From contig CAUYUJ010020521.1 of assembly GCA_963575745.1 (NCBI GenBank), positions 62,501-82,500 on the forward strand: DNA of 20,000 bases, given 5' to 3'. This document shows positions 1 through 8,657 of the stretch, piece after piece (position 1 is the stretch's first letter; every line of letters begins with the position of its first letter). Below the pieces are notes generated by a model. The model was not told where the DNA came from and did no database searches. It saw only the letters and a list, made by a program, of their open reading frames with translations. Made by a program: the position numbers and the translations under genes. The DNA is from Prorocentrum cordatum (lineage: Eukaryota > Sar > Dinophyceae > Prorocentrales > Prorocentraceae).

Positions 1-513
1 CGCCGCGGACGGGGCCTCGTGACCATCAGCACACAACGCAAGAGGAGGCACCAGTCTCAGCAATGCGGCCCTGACCTCTGGAGGTCCACGCTGCCCCCCT
101 AAAAAAAACGCTACGTCAGATGGCTGGACGTATACAGTCGGGGCGTTGACATAAGGCATCCTACATAAGGAACGAGGCCCCTTCCACGAGTGGAACTTCG
201 ATTTCCCATAGAAGACCCAAGAAAAACCGAAGACGAACTGCAAAACAACTAAGAAACACTGAGCCCCTCCCAAACGAAAAGGGCACCTTCTTCAGCGCCC
301 CGACTGTACACATCCACCGCCTGGGGAACCGATCTCCCAGGACCACAAGGGGGGTGGGTCGAAGGTTGTGGTGTGTGAACGGAAATGACCCCAACCGGGA
401 AATCCGTGTCGGTTTCTGTTCGCGTCGAGCGAGCGAGACAGGCTGCGCGAGCTCTGGCCCTTGTAGAGGCCACACGGAGCCCAAAAGGTCGCCCGCCCCC
501 CCACCCCGGCGTG
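1..513. other. Unassigned sequence before the minisatellite
   Basis: I see no recognisable protein domain, RNA gene or clear repeat here. Short open frames exist on both strands but their translations have no family motif. The sequence is unique-looking and mixed in composition, then becomes C-rich just before the 12-bp array begins. Confidence 0.4.
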
Positions 514-1543
514 GCCCCCGATGGTTGTCCCGCGGGTTGTCCCGATGGTTGTCCCGATAGTTGTCCCTATGGTTGTCGCGATGGTTGTCGCGATGGGTGT
601 CCGATGGCTATCCCGATGTGTGTCCCGGTGAGTGTCACGATGGTTGTCCCGATGGTTGTCCCGATGATTGTCCCGATGGTTGTCCCAATGGTTGTCCCGA
701 TGGTTGTCCCGATGGTTGTCCCGATGGTTGTCCCGATGGCTGTCCTGATGGTTGTACCGATGGTGTTCCCGATGGTTGTCCCGACGGTTGTCCCGATGTT
801 TGTCCCGGTGGTTGTCCCGATGGTTGTCCCGATGGTTGTCCTGATGGTTGTCCGGATGGTTGTCCCGATGATTGACCCGATGGTTGTCCCGATGGTTGTC
901 CCGATGGTTGTCCTGATGGTTGTACCGATGGTGTTCCCGATGGTTGTCCCGATGGTTGTGATGGCTGTCCCGATGGTTGTCCCGATGGTTGTCCCGATGA
1001 TTGTCCCAATGGTCGTCCCGTCTGTTGTCCTGATGATTGTCCCAATGGTTGGCTCGATGGGTTTCCCGATGGTTGTCCCGATGGTTGACTCGATGGGTGT
1101 CCCGATGGTTGTCCCGATGGTTGACCCGATGATTGTTCCGATGGTGTGCCAGATGGTTGTCCCGATGGATGTCCCGACGGTTGTCCCGATGGCTTTCCCG
1201 ATGGTTGTCCCAATGGTCGTCCCGATGGTTTCCCCGATGGTTTTTCCCGATGGTTGTCCCGATGGTGTTGTCCCGATGGTGTTGTCCCGATGGTGTTGTC
1301 TTGATGGCTGTCCCGATGTGTGTCCCGATGTGTGTCCCGACGGCTGTCCAGATGGTTGTCCCGATGGTGTTGTCCCGATGGTTGTCCCGATAGTTGTCCC
1401 GATGGTTGTCCCGATGGTGTTGTCCAGATGGTTGTTCCGATGTTTGTCCTCGATGGTTGTCCCGACAGTTGTCCCGATGGTTGTCCCGATGGCTGTCCCG
1501 ATGGTTTGCCCGATGGTGTCCCGATGGTGACTTCCTGATGGTG
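514..1543. repeat. 12-bp minisatellite array, unit GATGGTTGTCCC
   Basis: About 1 kb of head-to-tail copies of GATGGTTGTCCC with scattered substitutions and variant units such as GATGGTGTTGTCCC, which are 2 bp longer and cluster near 1260-1300 and 1360-1430. Because 12 is a multiple of 3, every frame is open for long stretches and encodes four-residue repeats (VPMV, DGCP or SRWL on plus; DNHR, GTTI or SGQP on minus). These frames carry no domain and switch where 2-bp-longer units occur, so I read the region as non-coding satellite. A variant block starting at 741 recurs at 909, 168 bp (14 units) away, so multi-unit segments have been copied as blocks. Confidence 0.95.
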
Positions 1544-1740
1544 GATATAGAGATAGATAGGTTGACATATATATCTATATATATATAATACATAGATGTA
1601 TATGCAGAGATAGACACACAAATGCATATATATATACATAGATACATATATCTATATAATGTGTATGTATGTAGACGCTGAGGTAGATAAACAAGTGTAT
1701 ATATATAGCCAGATAGACAAATATCTAAGTAGATAGAACA
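1544..1740. repeat. TA/GATA-rich microsatellite
   Basis: A low-complexity AT-rich tract directly abutting the 12-bp array, made of interleaved ATAGATAG, TATATA and TACATA tracts. No coding signal. Similar TA/GATA tracts recur near 3476, 12281, 13911 and 19680. Confidence 0.85.
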
Positions 1741-2020
1741 ACGGACACACACACCGCTAGCATTATTCCGAAGGCATTTGCAATCATGCTGTGTCGCTTT
1801 GCATTGGGCTGCCAGCACTCAGATCAATAGTGAGATCGGTACTGAGAGCGAATATTGGGACAATAGCGAGCTCGATGGTGAGAGAGGGCGTTTCACGGGC
1901 GCTTGCCTTGGGAACATTCGGCGGCGAGTTTCGAACCGGGAAGTGGGCCCCCCCCCAACACTCGGCGCCGTCGATCAGAACCAGGGGGACTCCCCTCCCC
2001 CCTGACCCCCCCCTACCGAC
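1741..2020. other. Unassigned spacer between repeats
   Basis: Mixed-composition sequence that becomes increasingly C-rich towards 2000. No domain, RNA gene or clear repeat was recognised. Confidence 0.35.
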
Positions 2021-2104
2021 CCCCCTCCCAAGGGGGGTTGGTAGTTCCCTCCCCCCTCCCAAGGGGGATGGGGGACTCCCCCTCCCCCCTCCCAAGGGGG
2101 GTGG
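2021..2104. repeat. Three C-run/G-run hairpin units
   Basis: Three units of the form C5-6-TCCCA-AG5-6, with the shared core CCCAAGG at 2028, 2058 and 2091 (spacing 30 and 33 bp). Each unit is a short inverted repeat in which CCCCT can pair with AGGGG around a CCCA loop. The spacers between units are G/T- or C-rich. The G-runs and C-runs could also support G-quadruplex or i-motif folds. Confidence 0.75.
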
Positions 2105-2162
2105 GGGTTCCAAACCCCTCCCCCTGGCGCCGGCGCCGGCGCTGGCGGCCGCCGCAGCGCCA

Positions 2163-2273
2163 ACGCAGCGACGATGACCAGAGAGGGCCCACGAGGGGGG
2201 GGGGGTTCAACCCCCCCCCCGCGCCAGCAGCGCCGACGGCGGGGACGCAGCGACGACGACCAGAGAGGGCCCA
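2163..2273. repeat. 29-bp direct repeat flanking a G11/C10 hairpin
   Basis: The 29-bp segments at 2163-2191 and 2245-2273, beginning ACGCAGCGACGA, differ at one base and lie 82 bp apart. Between them, 2195-2220 reads as a run of 11 G, TT, C, AA, then 10 C, a near-perfect inverted repeat of about 12 bp per arm. GGCGCC-rich sequence precedes the first copy. Confidence 0.75.
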
Positions 2274-2417
2274 GGGGCCGCAGAGGGAGCACACAAATCG
2301 CCATATCGAGCCCTGGTATGCTCCTCAGTCGCCCCCGAGACCCTTCTGACGAGACCTCAAGAGGCATCCATTAGAACTCTGACCCTTTGCCAAAACACAG
2401 TGGCGAGAAGAGCCGAA

Positions 2418-3195
2418 GGCCACACCACCACCACCACCACCGTCACCACAGACCACCTTACCAGCACCACCACCACCGCCACCACAACCACAACCACCAT
2501 CACAACCACCACAACCCACCAGCACCACAACCACCACCATCACCACAAACCATCTCACCACCACCACCACCGTCACCACCACCACCACAACAGCCCATCA
2601 ACCCTCCACCACCACAAACCACCACCATCACAAACCACCACACCATTACCACCACCATCACGACCACCGCCACAACCACCACCATCACCACTACCCACCA
2701 CCAACACCACCACCACAAACCACCACACCACCACACCACAACCACCGCCACCACCACCATCACCGACCACCCACCATCCACCATCCACCACCACCACCAG
2801 CACCACTAGCTGCAGCACCACCGTCACCACCAACACCACAGCCCACCACAATCACCACCACCACCACCACCACAAACCACAACGCCACCACCACCGCCAC
2901 CACCACGACCACCACCATCACCACCCCATCACCCCCACTGCCACCACCAAACCACCACACAACCACCACCACCACAACCACCACCACCACAGCCACCACC
3001 ACCACCACAACAGCTCACCACCACCACCACCACCAATACAACAACCCACCACCACTACCACCACCATCACCCCAATCTACCACACCACCACCACCACCAC
3101 GACTACCAGCAGCACAACCCACCACCACCACCACAACCACCACAAACCACCTCACAACCACCACCACCACCGCCACTACCACCACCAGCACCCCC
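2418..3195. repeat. Long imperfect (CCA)n array
   Basis: Nearly 800 bp composed almost entirely of C and A on the plus strand. The unit is CAC/CCA, with interspersed CCACAA and CCATCA variants and only rare G or T. Plus-strand frames translate to His/Thr/Pro runs and minus-strand frames to Val/Gly/Trp runs, all low complexity without domain signal. The array passes into CCGCCG repeats at about 3195-3230. The strong strand asymmetry (G-free plus strand) is the notable physical property. Confidence 0.95.
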
Positions 3196-3470
3196 GCCGC
3201 CGCCGGCAGCCGCCGCCGACGGCGGCGCCGGCCCGAGAAGAGTGAGAGAGGAGAAGTAGGGGAGGAGGGGGGCGGGGTCCAGTTCCACCACCACCCCCCT
3301 CCAAGCGACAACAGAACGCGCTCTTTCCGATGGTGGGATCGCTTGCGGGATCGATAGAGTGACGTCAGTGGGGTGGAAACTACGAACGTGAGATCGATAA
3401 CTATAGTGAGATCGATAGGTGTAATTTTTGATAGATTATTGTTCGTATTATGTGTATACATGTACAGCTG

Positions 3471-3475
<5 letters not shown>
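3196..3475. other. GCC-rich tail and unassigned spacer
   Basis: Begins with CCGCCG-type sequence continuing from the (CCA)n array, then a G-rich stretch near 3250-3280, then ordinary sequence containing repeated GAGATCGATA words at about 3391 and 3410. No gene was recognised. Confidence 0.4.
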
Positions 3476-3521
<46 letters not shown>

Positions 3522-3560
3522 GTAGAGGGATACATATACATCTATAGATAGATAGAAGGA
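3476..3560. repeat. (TA)n(GA)n compound microsatellite
   Basis: A perfect TA run of about 24 bp passes directly into a GA run of about 18 bp, followed by TACATA and GATAGATAG words. This is a compound dinucleotide microsatellite with no coding signal. Confidence 0.95.
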
Positions 3561-3589
3561 TATTCCTCTTCCTATATTTTTACAAGCCT

Positions 3590-4290
3590 GGGCGGGGGGA
3601 AAACCCATCCCCCCCCCCCCCAAAACGGGACTCCCGGGATCTGGGGCTCTGGGACCCTTCGGACGGGCCTCGAAGCGGCCTCCCGGGCATCGCAGGGCGT
3701 TTTGCCAAGCCGTCGCAGCACACCTAGGGCGATCAGGGGGGTCATCGGAGACGTCCCAGAGAACCCGAAGACAACACAAGAGCGCTCCAAGAAGCCGTCA
3801 TACCCCGAAAGATCGCTCCAAAACGTACCAAGAGGCCTCCAAAAGCACCCCCAAGAAGGCCCCAAGAGGGAATAATCATAGATTTAATGAAGGTTTTTGG
3901 TGAATTTCGGGTTCTCCTCTTTTCGGCTTCCCGACGCTTCAAGACAGCGGTCTTCTTGGCGTCCGAAGTCGCCTGGAAGGCTCCAAAATCGCCCCGCAAC
4001 CACCCGAAAGGGCTTCCAGGCAGTCCACGAGAGCCCCAGAACGGCACAACAGGGGTGCAAAATGGACCTAAGAGAGCCCCATGGCGGCCCAAGATGGCCC
4101 CAAGACATCCTCCGAAGCATTCCAAATCGTGACCGGGGCGTTCAGGGAAACTGCGGTTAGAGGCAGGTTGGCCTTAGGAAGCCCCAGAGGCCCCCAGAAC
4201 ACGCCCAGGAGGCCTCCAGAAGGCTTTGAGAAAGGCTGGGAACTTTGGTGAGGCCCCCAGAGGCTCTTCAAGGAGGAGCTTTTCTGACCT
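3590..4290. repeat. Degenerate CCCCAGA/GGCC-rich repetitive sequence
   Basis: Starts with a G7-AAAA / C14-AAAA tract, then carries many loosely repeated words such as GCCCCAAGA, GGCCCC, CCCCAGA and GCCTCCAGAAGGC. Minus-strand frames translate as Gly/Leu/Trp-rich text (GGCLGAILG, PSWGLLGGAFGG), plus frames as PRWPQD-like text. Translations of this kind are familiar to me from dinoflagellate assemblies as repeat-derived, not functional, open frames. There is no fixed period that I can define by eye. Codon-level evidence for a gene is lacking. Confidence 0.5.
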
Positions 4291-4933
4291 CTACAGATCC
4301 ACCGCATAGTGCAACCAGCTGGCAGGGCGGGACCTGCAAGCTGTGAGGAAAGAGGCAAACAACAGTGCCAAAGTTAGGCACCGTCGCCTGAGACCTCTTC
4401 CAATCAGCGCCAAAGAGACAGCTCGGGGCCAAGGGCCACACGACGGTGCCCAAGCACTATGTGCACCTGCCACAACATCTCTAAGAGAGGGGGCAGGCAC
4501 ACGTGACCAAGGAGACCCCGAGCTGCAAGCGCATAAAAGAAAGCCAGCTGCAGAGAAACTACAACTGGACGCTATCTCGTGCCGACTGCCTTCGGCTGTG
4601 CAAGAGGGACAACGGACGAGACAGCGCCCTCCCACTAGGGCCGCGATGGCACCAAGACGCGGAGGGCAGAGACCGTGGGACGCGCAACGCACACACGCAC
4701 GAGAAGCGCGCCCAACGCCAAAAGAGAGGATGTTGGGGCCCTGAACCTACGCTCAAAGCCACAGCAACACCTGCCGAGCCACGGTCAGGATGGAGTCATC
4801 CCCGTGCTCGGACCAAGAAGAGGTTCACCCAATATGTGCGCGCACCTTCCCCCAGAGATGGGGCGCCTGACGCTCGTGCACGACGACGCATACGCAACGA
4901 GAGAGCAAAAAACCAGCCAAAGAAAATAACCGG
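4291..4933. other. Unassigned sequence downstream of the LINE
   Basis: Moderately GC-rich sequence without a recognised domain. Open frames on both strands overlap and resemble no family I know. On the minus strand this lies 3' of the retroelement coding region, so part of it could be element 3' untranslated sequence, but I see no poly-A tail or target-site duplication that would fix the element end. Confidence 0.35.
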
Positions 4934-5250
4934 CCACCCACAAAAGCACGACGAGCCCGCAGCCCCTGGTGCAGCCAGCGCCAGGACGACCGACGGACTC
5001 GCCCCAGATGTGGGGTAACGCACGGATGCCTGCCAAAAGGGTCAGTCGCATCGGGCCGTGCAGAAGAGAGAGATGGCGTACCCTCGCCACAGGGAAAAAT
5101 CGACCACCCACAAAAGGACGACGAGCCCGAAGTCCCAGGTGCAGCCAGCGCCAGGACGACAAACGAACTCGCCCCAGATGTGGGGTTAAGCACGGATGCC
5201 TGCCAAAGGGGTCAGTCGCATCGGGCCGTGCAACAAAACGAAGACGAATA
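4934..5250. repeat. 170-bp tandem duplication
   Basis: The segment starting CCACCCACAAAAG at 4934 recurs at 5104. It includes the shared words GCAGCCAGCGCCAGGACGAC, CGCCCCAGATGTGGGGT and CGGATGCCTGCCAAA, and ends with CGCATCGGGCCGTGCA near 5069 and 5232. The two copies are closely similar with scattered substitutions. A weaker resemblance (CCCCAGAGATGGGGC near 4849) may be an older third copy. It lies immediately 3' of the last retroelement frame, so it may be the element's 3' untranslated region. Confidence 0.85.
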
Positions 5251-5272
5251 GGCGGCCCTGCGCCACAGAGAA

Positions 5273-5929
5273 TCAATCCGAGCTGTCCGACTCGTCCTGG
5301 CGGCGTCTCGCCAGGAAGGAAGGCGTGAGAAGTGGCCCCTGAGAAGGAGGCTGCTGAGCTGCACCTTCTTCGGCCACTAGCCTACTCCGCACGCATATGG
5401 GGCCCTCTCGATGGGAGGAGCTAGCTGCAGCAGACAGATCGTCCTTGCCATCGCAAGGACGTTGCACGCACTCCGCTTCCCCCCCGTCAGTCACACCCAC
5501 CGAGTCCCCACCCACACCACACGGTCTGTCTACGCCCTCAAAGACATATGAGTCAAAACAGGCCATACAGTTTTCTAGGTCGACTGTGACCCGTTCTTTC
5601 CGCTTGAAGTAGTGAGGGTGGTCACCGCGAAGCAGATATTGCCAACCATATCTAGCAGCACGCGACGGCGGGGGAGCACATTTTCCGCCAAGGCCTCTAA
5701 CTGAGGCCTCTGAGGAGTAGCACTTGCATCTTAGGCAGATGAACAAGACTGAGCCGCCGGAGCAATTGAAACCCACCGTGCGGTGATCCAACGCTTGCTG
5801 CTTGGCCGCATGCAATTTGGAAAAAGCCACACATCGCCCTGGAGGCGGGCAACTCCTTGCCCCTCTTCGACCCAGAAGACAGACAGCACACCTCCAAATG
5901 CCGCTCCATCGCTCCCAATGGTGAGGCAC
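5273..5929 (-). CDS. LINE ORF2 C-terminal Cys-rich segment
   Basis: Final segment of ORF2, about 218 residues, following RNase H. The recognisable core is LFICLRCKCYSS, a CxxC pair followed by a third Cys and, after RGLGGKC, a further Cys. Next comes RAARYGWQYLLRGDHPHY, a pattern I recognise from the C-terminal ends of dinoflagellate retroelement polyproteins. It may bind zinc and nucleic acid, which is inferred. The tail is acidic and low complexity, ending DESDSSD before the stop. The first codon of this frame (GTG at 5929) is not a real start: the frame joins the RNase H frame at a G9 run (5930-5938), where one extra base would make the two continuous. Confidence 0.65.
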   Translation of the reverse strand: MPHHWERWSGIWRCAVCLLGRRGARSCPPPGRCVAFSKLHAAKQQALDHRTVGFNCSGGSVLFICLRCKCYSSEASVRGLGGKCAPPPSRAARYGWQYLLRGDHPHYFKRKERVTVDLENCMACFDSYVFEGVDRPCGVGGDSVGVTDGGEAECVQRPCDGKDDLSAAASSSHREGPICVRSRLVAEEGAAQQPPSQGPLLTPSFLARRRQDESDSSD

Positions 5930-6705
5930 GGGGGGGGGCTCAAAGAGGGAGCGAGCTCAGGTGGGGTGTACTGCACATCGAGGGACAACTTCGGCCAGAG
6001 CGGCAGAAGGCTGGCAGCAAGAATGCAATAAGCACGGGCGGCATCCACCAGACGAGTCACTTCCTCCATCTCCTCAGGGGCAGACGGGTGGAGCAAAAGG
6101 CCATGCTTGGCCCCAATGTCAGCATCAGAGTTCCCTTTGCGGAGAAACCTCTCGCGACCAGACAGGCCCTCCTCTTCCAGACTGAGGTGAGCCTTGACCT
6201 TCACAGTGTCTTCTACAAGCTGGCCTTCAAAGGAGTTGGCCTGAAGGATCATGCCCGAATAGGTGCGCTTCCCCGAGTATCTTTCCGTCTCGGGGAGCCC
6301 ACTTTGATGCACAACATTGGCACAATCAGAGTAGAGGACCGAAGGAAAAATCATAAATTGGGCAACCACACACCTAGCTGAGAATTCGGCGGCTTGTGGG
6401 GTCTGCGGGTAGTGGGCCCAGACAGGGCCACGAGCCTCTCCAAGGCACTCCCCATCGTCAGAATTCATTGAGACAGCCCAAGAGGCCCTCGAGAGCTCTC
6501 TAATGGGGTGGCGCTGGCAGGACCCGTCAATGAAGAGGTGACCCCACATTTCTCCATTGGCGGGGGCCCTAGGGCCCTCAGGGCTGATGAGCTCTTTGCA
6601 GTACCAAATGTACTGAAGGGAGTTCGTTCCCTCTTGAGCTGGCCTTGGGAGCCAGTCGGCGGGGATGGGCGAAAGCCCCTCGAGTGTATAGGCATATATC
6701 CGCAC
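5731..6705 (-). CDS. LINE ORF2 RNase H domain
   Basis: Residues about 53-205 form a type I RNase H domain, which removes RNA from the RNA-DNA hybrid during reverse transcription. The expected acidic residues are present: GHLFIDGS (Asp60), TPQAAEF (Glu107), LYSD (Asp127), VKAHL (His173) and GNSDADIGAK (Asp196). The domain appears intact. It overlaps the upstream reverse transcriptase frame, and dropping one base from the C4 run at 6676-6679 gives YTRGLSPIPADWLPRP, a smooth join, so the apparent start at 6705 (GTG) is not a real start. Past about residue 260 the text should pass to the next frame at the G9 run near 5930; the remaining residues here (to 5731) are out-of-frame read-through. Confidence 0.8.
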   Translation of the reverse strand: MRIYAYTLEGLSPIPADWLPRPAQEGTNSLQYIWYCKELISPEGPRAPANGEMWGHLFIDGSCQRHPIRELSRASWAVSMNSDDGECLGEARGPVWAHYPQTPQAAEFSARCVVAQFMIFPSVLYSDCANVVHQSGLPETERYSGKRTYSGMILQANSFEGQLVEDTVKVKAHLSLEEEGLSGRERFLRKGNSDADIGAKHGLLLHPSAPEEMEEVTRLVDAARAYCILAASLLPLWPKLSLDVQYTPPELAPSLSPPPCLTIGSDGAAFGGVLSVFWVEEGQGVARLQGDVWLFPNCMRPSSKRWITARWVSIAPAAQSCSSA

Positions 6706-8212
6706 AGATGGCCTCAGTTGACAGGGCCGCTAGGGCGTCAGCAGCAACAGAGGCGGGGGCCAACTGAGCTCTCAACTCTGAGACCTCCTCGTCAAGGCAG
6801 CTCCACAGCCTGTGGGCGATGGAGTCGGGGGCGGCCCGACACCCGGGGCAAAGCGGGTCCACGTCGCATCCTGCACTGAGAGCACGATCCGCTGTCCATA
6901 TGGCGCAGCTGGTGCACGCACGAATCCAACCTAGCTGGGCTGGGGTAAACTTCTTGGAAGAGCATGCAGACTTGGGGATATCCAAACACAAGCGCTTCCC
7001 AACATCCCACTTACCTCCCAAGTCCCGCTCCAGACTTCTCAAAAAAGCGCCCTTGCAAAGCGTTTCGAGCAACTTGGGGGAGGTGAGGCCCAGGGAAATC
7101 TGATAACCCCTATCGTCCACCACAGTCATGAAGTTGGTCGTCATCCACCCAAGACGGAGCAAGGAAAGCCTGAGAGCAGAGAGCGGTCCCTTGACCGTGG
7201 GCCACGTGACCCTATCCAGCGAGAACACGGCATTCCACGCAGACCGAAGGTCTTCGAAGGAGAGGGAGCCATCAAATATCCTCGTGTGAGTGATCCATAT
7301 CTCTTTACTCCATCGAAGTATCGGGGCACTGGCCGATCTCCAGCAGGGATCCTCCGAGAGAATGCTGACAGCAGTGAGAGAGCGGCTCTTGGCGAAAGGG
7401 CGCACGGTCGAAAAAGCTTGGCGTCTCATCAAGAGAAGCTGTTGGTCGCTGACCCCCAGGATCTCCGCTCCGCAGGCCCCTCCAGCGAGGGGGCCAGCCG
7501 CGAAGATCCTGAGGGCCGCTCGACCAACATGCTCCGACTGCTTCTTGAGCCGCCTAGCTTTGCGACACATGAGAGCAGCTCTAGCTTTCATCTTAGAGTT
7601 CCTGCCCGAAGCTCGGGCCGATCGGCCCGCGCAAAAATCAACGCCCAGGTTGACAGTGGAATCGCGCACTCTACCCCCTAACTGACCAAGAGAGATGGCT
7701 AAGTCACTAGCCAGCTTCTTGCTGGAGGCAACCGTGCAAACTTTATCAAGAGACAGCTGGCAACCCATGTCATTGGTGATGACGTGATGTAACATGATAG
7801 AGGTCGAAGAGGTCTGTTGGACAACTTGCTTGTGACTGCCCGTGCTCGAAACACCCGTGTCATCGATGTACGCATCGAACTCTAACTGTTTGTGCCGAGG
7901 GAGCTGGTCAAACGCATCCATCGCGAAAACTCGGATGTGCGATGTCGCAAAGCTGCATCCAGCAACAACCCCATTGATCACGAAAAAAGGACCGTCCAGC
8001 ACGCCAGCAACAGAGATGAAACGGCCGCACCTGTAAGCATGGATCGACAACCGAGTGATGACTTCAGGAAAGTTATGACGACGACATCGATCTTCCAGCA
8101 TATCCAAGTTGATCGTTTCATAATATTTGAGCATGTCATAAAAAAACGCTGGCGCTGCACAGCTTCCGAGCCGTGCCTGACTCCGCTCGGACTGACTGGC
8201 GCCACACCACAT
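6578..8212 (-). CDS. LINE ORF2 reverse transcriptase palm, thumb and CCHC knuckle
   Basis: Carries the catalytic core of the reverse transcriptase. Motif A is FFYDMLKYYETI (Asp26), motif B is GVVAGCSFAT (81-90), motif C is the active-site AYIDD (Asp117, Asp118), and NLGVDF near 188-193 fits the following palm strand. Further on, CPGC, His467 and Cys472 (DPLCPGCRAAPDSIAHRLWSC region, 453-472) make a CCHC knuckle like those downstream of RT in many LINEs. All metal-binding Asp are present. The first about 20 residues are out of frame: the true N-terminal part lies in the neighbouring frame (8136-8582) and joins at the A7 run at 8140-8146. The last about 35 residues after YTRG are also out of frame. 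The residue text is ordinary protein over some 500 codons, so decay, if real, is recent. Confidence 0.85.
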   Translation of the reverse strand: MWCGASQSERSQARLGSCAAPAFFYDMLKYYETINLDMLEDRCRRHNFPEVITRLSIHAYRCGRFISVAGVLDGPFFVINGVVAGCSFATSHIRVFAMDAFDQLPRHKQLEFDAYIDDTGVSSTGSHKQVVQQTSSTSIMLHHVITNDMGCQLSLDKVCTVASSKKLASDLAISLGQLGGRVRDSTVNLGVDFCAGRSARASGRNSKMKARAALMCRKARRLKKQSEHVGRAALRIFAAGPLAGGACGAEILGVSDQQLLLMRRQAFSTVRPFAKSRSLTAVSILSEDPCWRSASAPILRWSKEIWITHTRIFDGSLSFEDLRSAWNAVFSLDRVTWPTVKGPLSALRLSLLRLGWMTTNFMTVVDDRGYQISLGLTSPKLLETLCKGAFLRSLERDLGGKWDVGKRLCLDIPKSACSSKKFTPAQLGWIRACTSCAIWTADRALSAGCDVDPLCPGCRAAPDSIAHRLWSCLDEEVSELRAQLAPASVAADALAALSTEAICADICLYTRGAFAHPRRLAPKASSRGNELPSVHLVLQRAHQP

Positions 8213-8582
8213 CAGACGCTCCTCTGAAAGCCCCTGCGGCCCAGTACCGACGGGGGTGTTGCCGCTCCCAGTCCAGGGCGCGGGGCCGCCTGAGGCGACC
8301 CCACACCCTGTACCAGGAGCAAAACACCCCTATCGGCCTGAAGCCGCTTGTCGGCTTGCTGAGGAGGGCGGCCAAGACAGCAGAAACCTGTCGAGGCAGC
8401 ACTCCAACCGACTCCATCAACTCGAAAAGCATAGCCACAGCAGTGAGACCGTCGTCGCACAGCAAGTGGAAATGCCTGCAGTCAAATCCGTCATACGTGA
8501 CAGTCGAGCCCGCCTTGTATCGTTTGGACACGGCTCGAAGCTGGTCAGGAGTCGCCCTAGGAAACGCTTGAGCAAGCGTCAC
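8136..8582 (-). CDS. LINE ORF2 reverse transcriptase N-terminal (fingers) segment
   Basis: N-terminal RT region. The stretch GSTVTYDGFDCRHFHLL is followed by LFELMESVGVLP, then LLSKPTSGFRPIGVF with SWYRVW, corresponding to RT blocks 1-2 (the KPxxxxRPI motif). Next come WERQHPRRYWAAGAFRG and DVVWRQSVRAE, familiar from dinoflagellate retroelement RTs just before motif A. The frame ends just after the A7 run at 8140-8146; six A would give ASVFYDMLKYYE, continuous with the palm segment. The frame is the same as that of the preceding endonuclease segment, separated by TGA at 8658-8660 and TAA at 8637-8639. Confidence 0.8.
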   Translation of the reverse strand: MTLAQAFPRATPDQLRAVSKRYKAGSTVTYDGFDCRHFHLLCDDGLTAVAMLFELMESVGVLPRQVSAVLAALLSKPTSGFRPIGVFCSWYRVWGRLRRPRALDWERQHPRRYWAAGAFRGASDVVWRQSVRAESGTARKLCSASVFL

Positions 8583-8657
8583 ACTCTTGGCCTCTCCAGA
8601 GGCCTGGCCCCAGAAACTGCTGAACTCGTCACTTCTTTAGCGAGCAAAGACAACGGG

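Noticed and set aside
385-1530. Long open frames on both strands through the 12-bp array (up to 381 codons on plus and about 500 on minus)
   Set aside because: A 12-bp unit without stops keeps all frames open automatically; the translations are four-residue repeats with no domain, and 2-bp-longer units shift them.
1925-1945. TTCGAACC word suggesting a tRNA T-arm
   Set aside because: The flanking bases do not form a T stem and no acceptor or anticodon arm can be drawn on either strand.
2400-3245. 281-codon His/Thr/Pro-rich frame
   Set aside because: It is the translation of a (CCA)n array; composition follows from the triplet and no flanking protein-like sequence supports a gene.
3742-4125. 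Gly/Leu/Trp-rich minus-strand frame (GGCLGAILG, PSWGLLGGAFGG)
   Set aside because: The text mirrors repeated CCCCAGA/GGCC words at DNA level, and overlapping frames on both strands are equally open.
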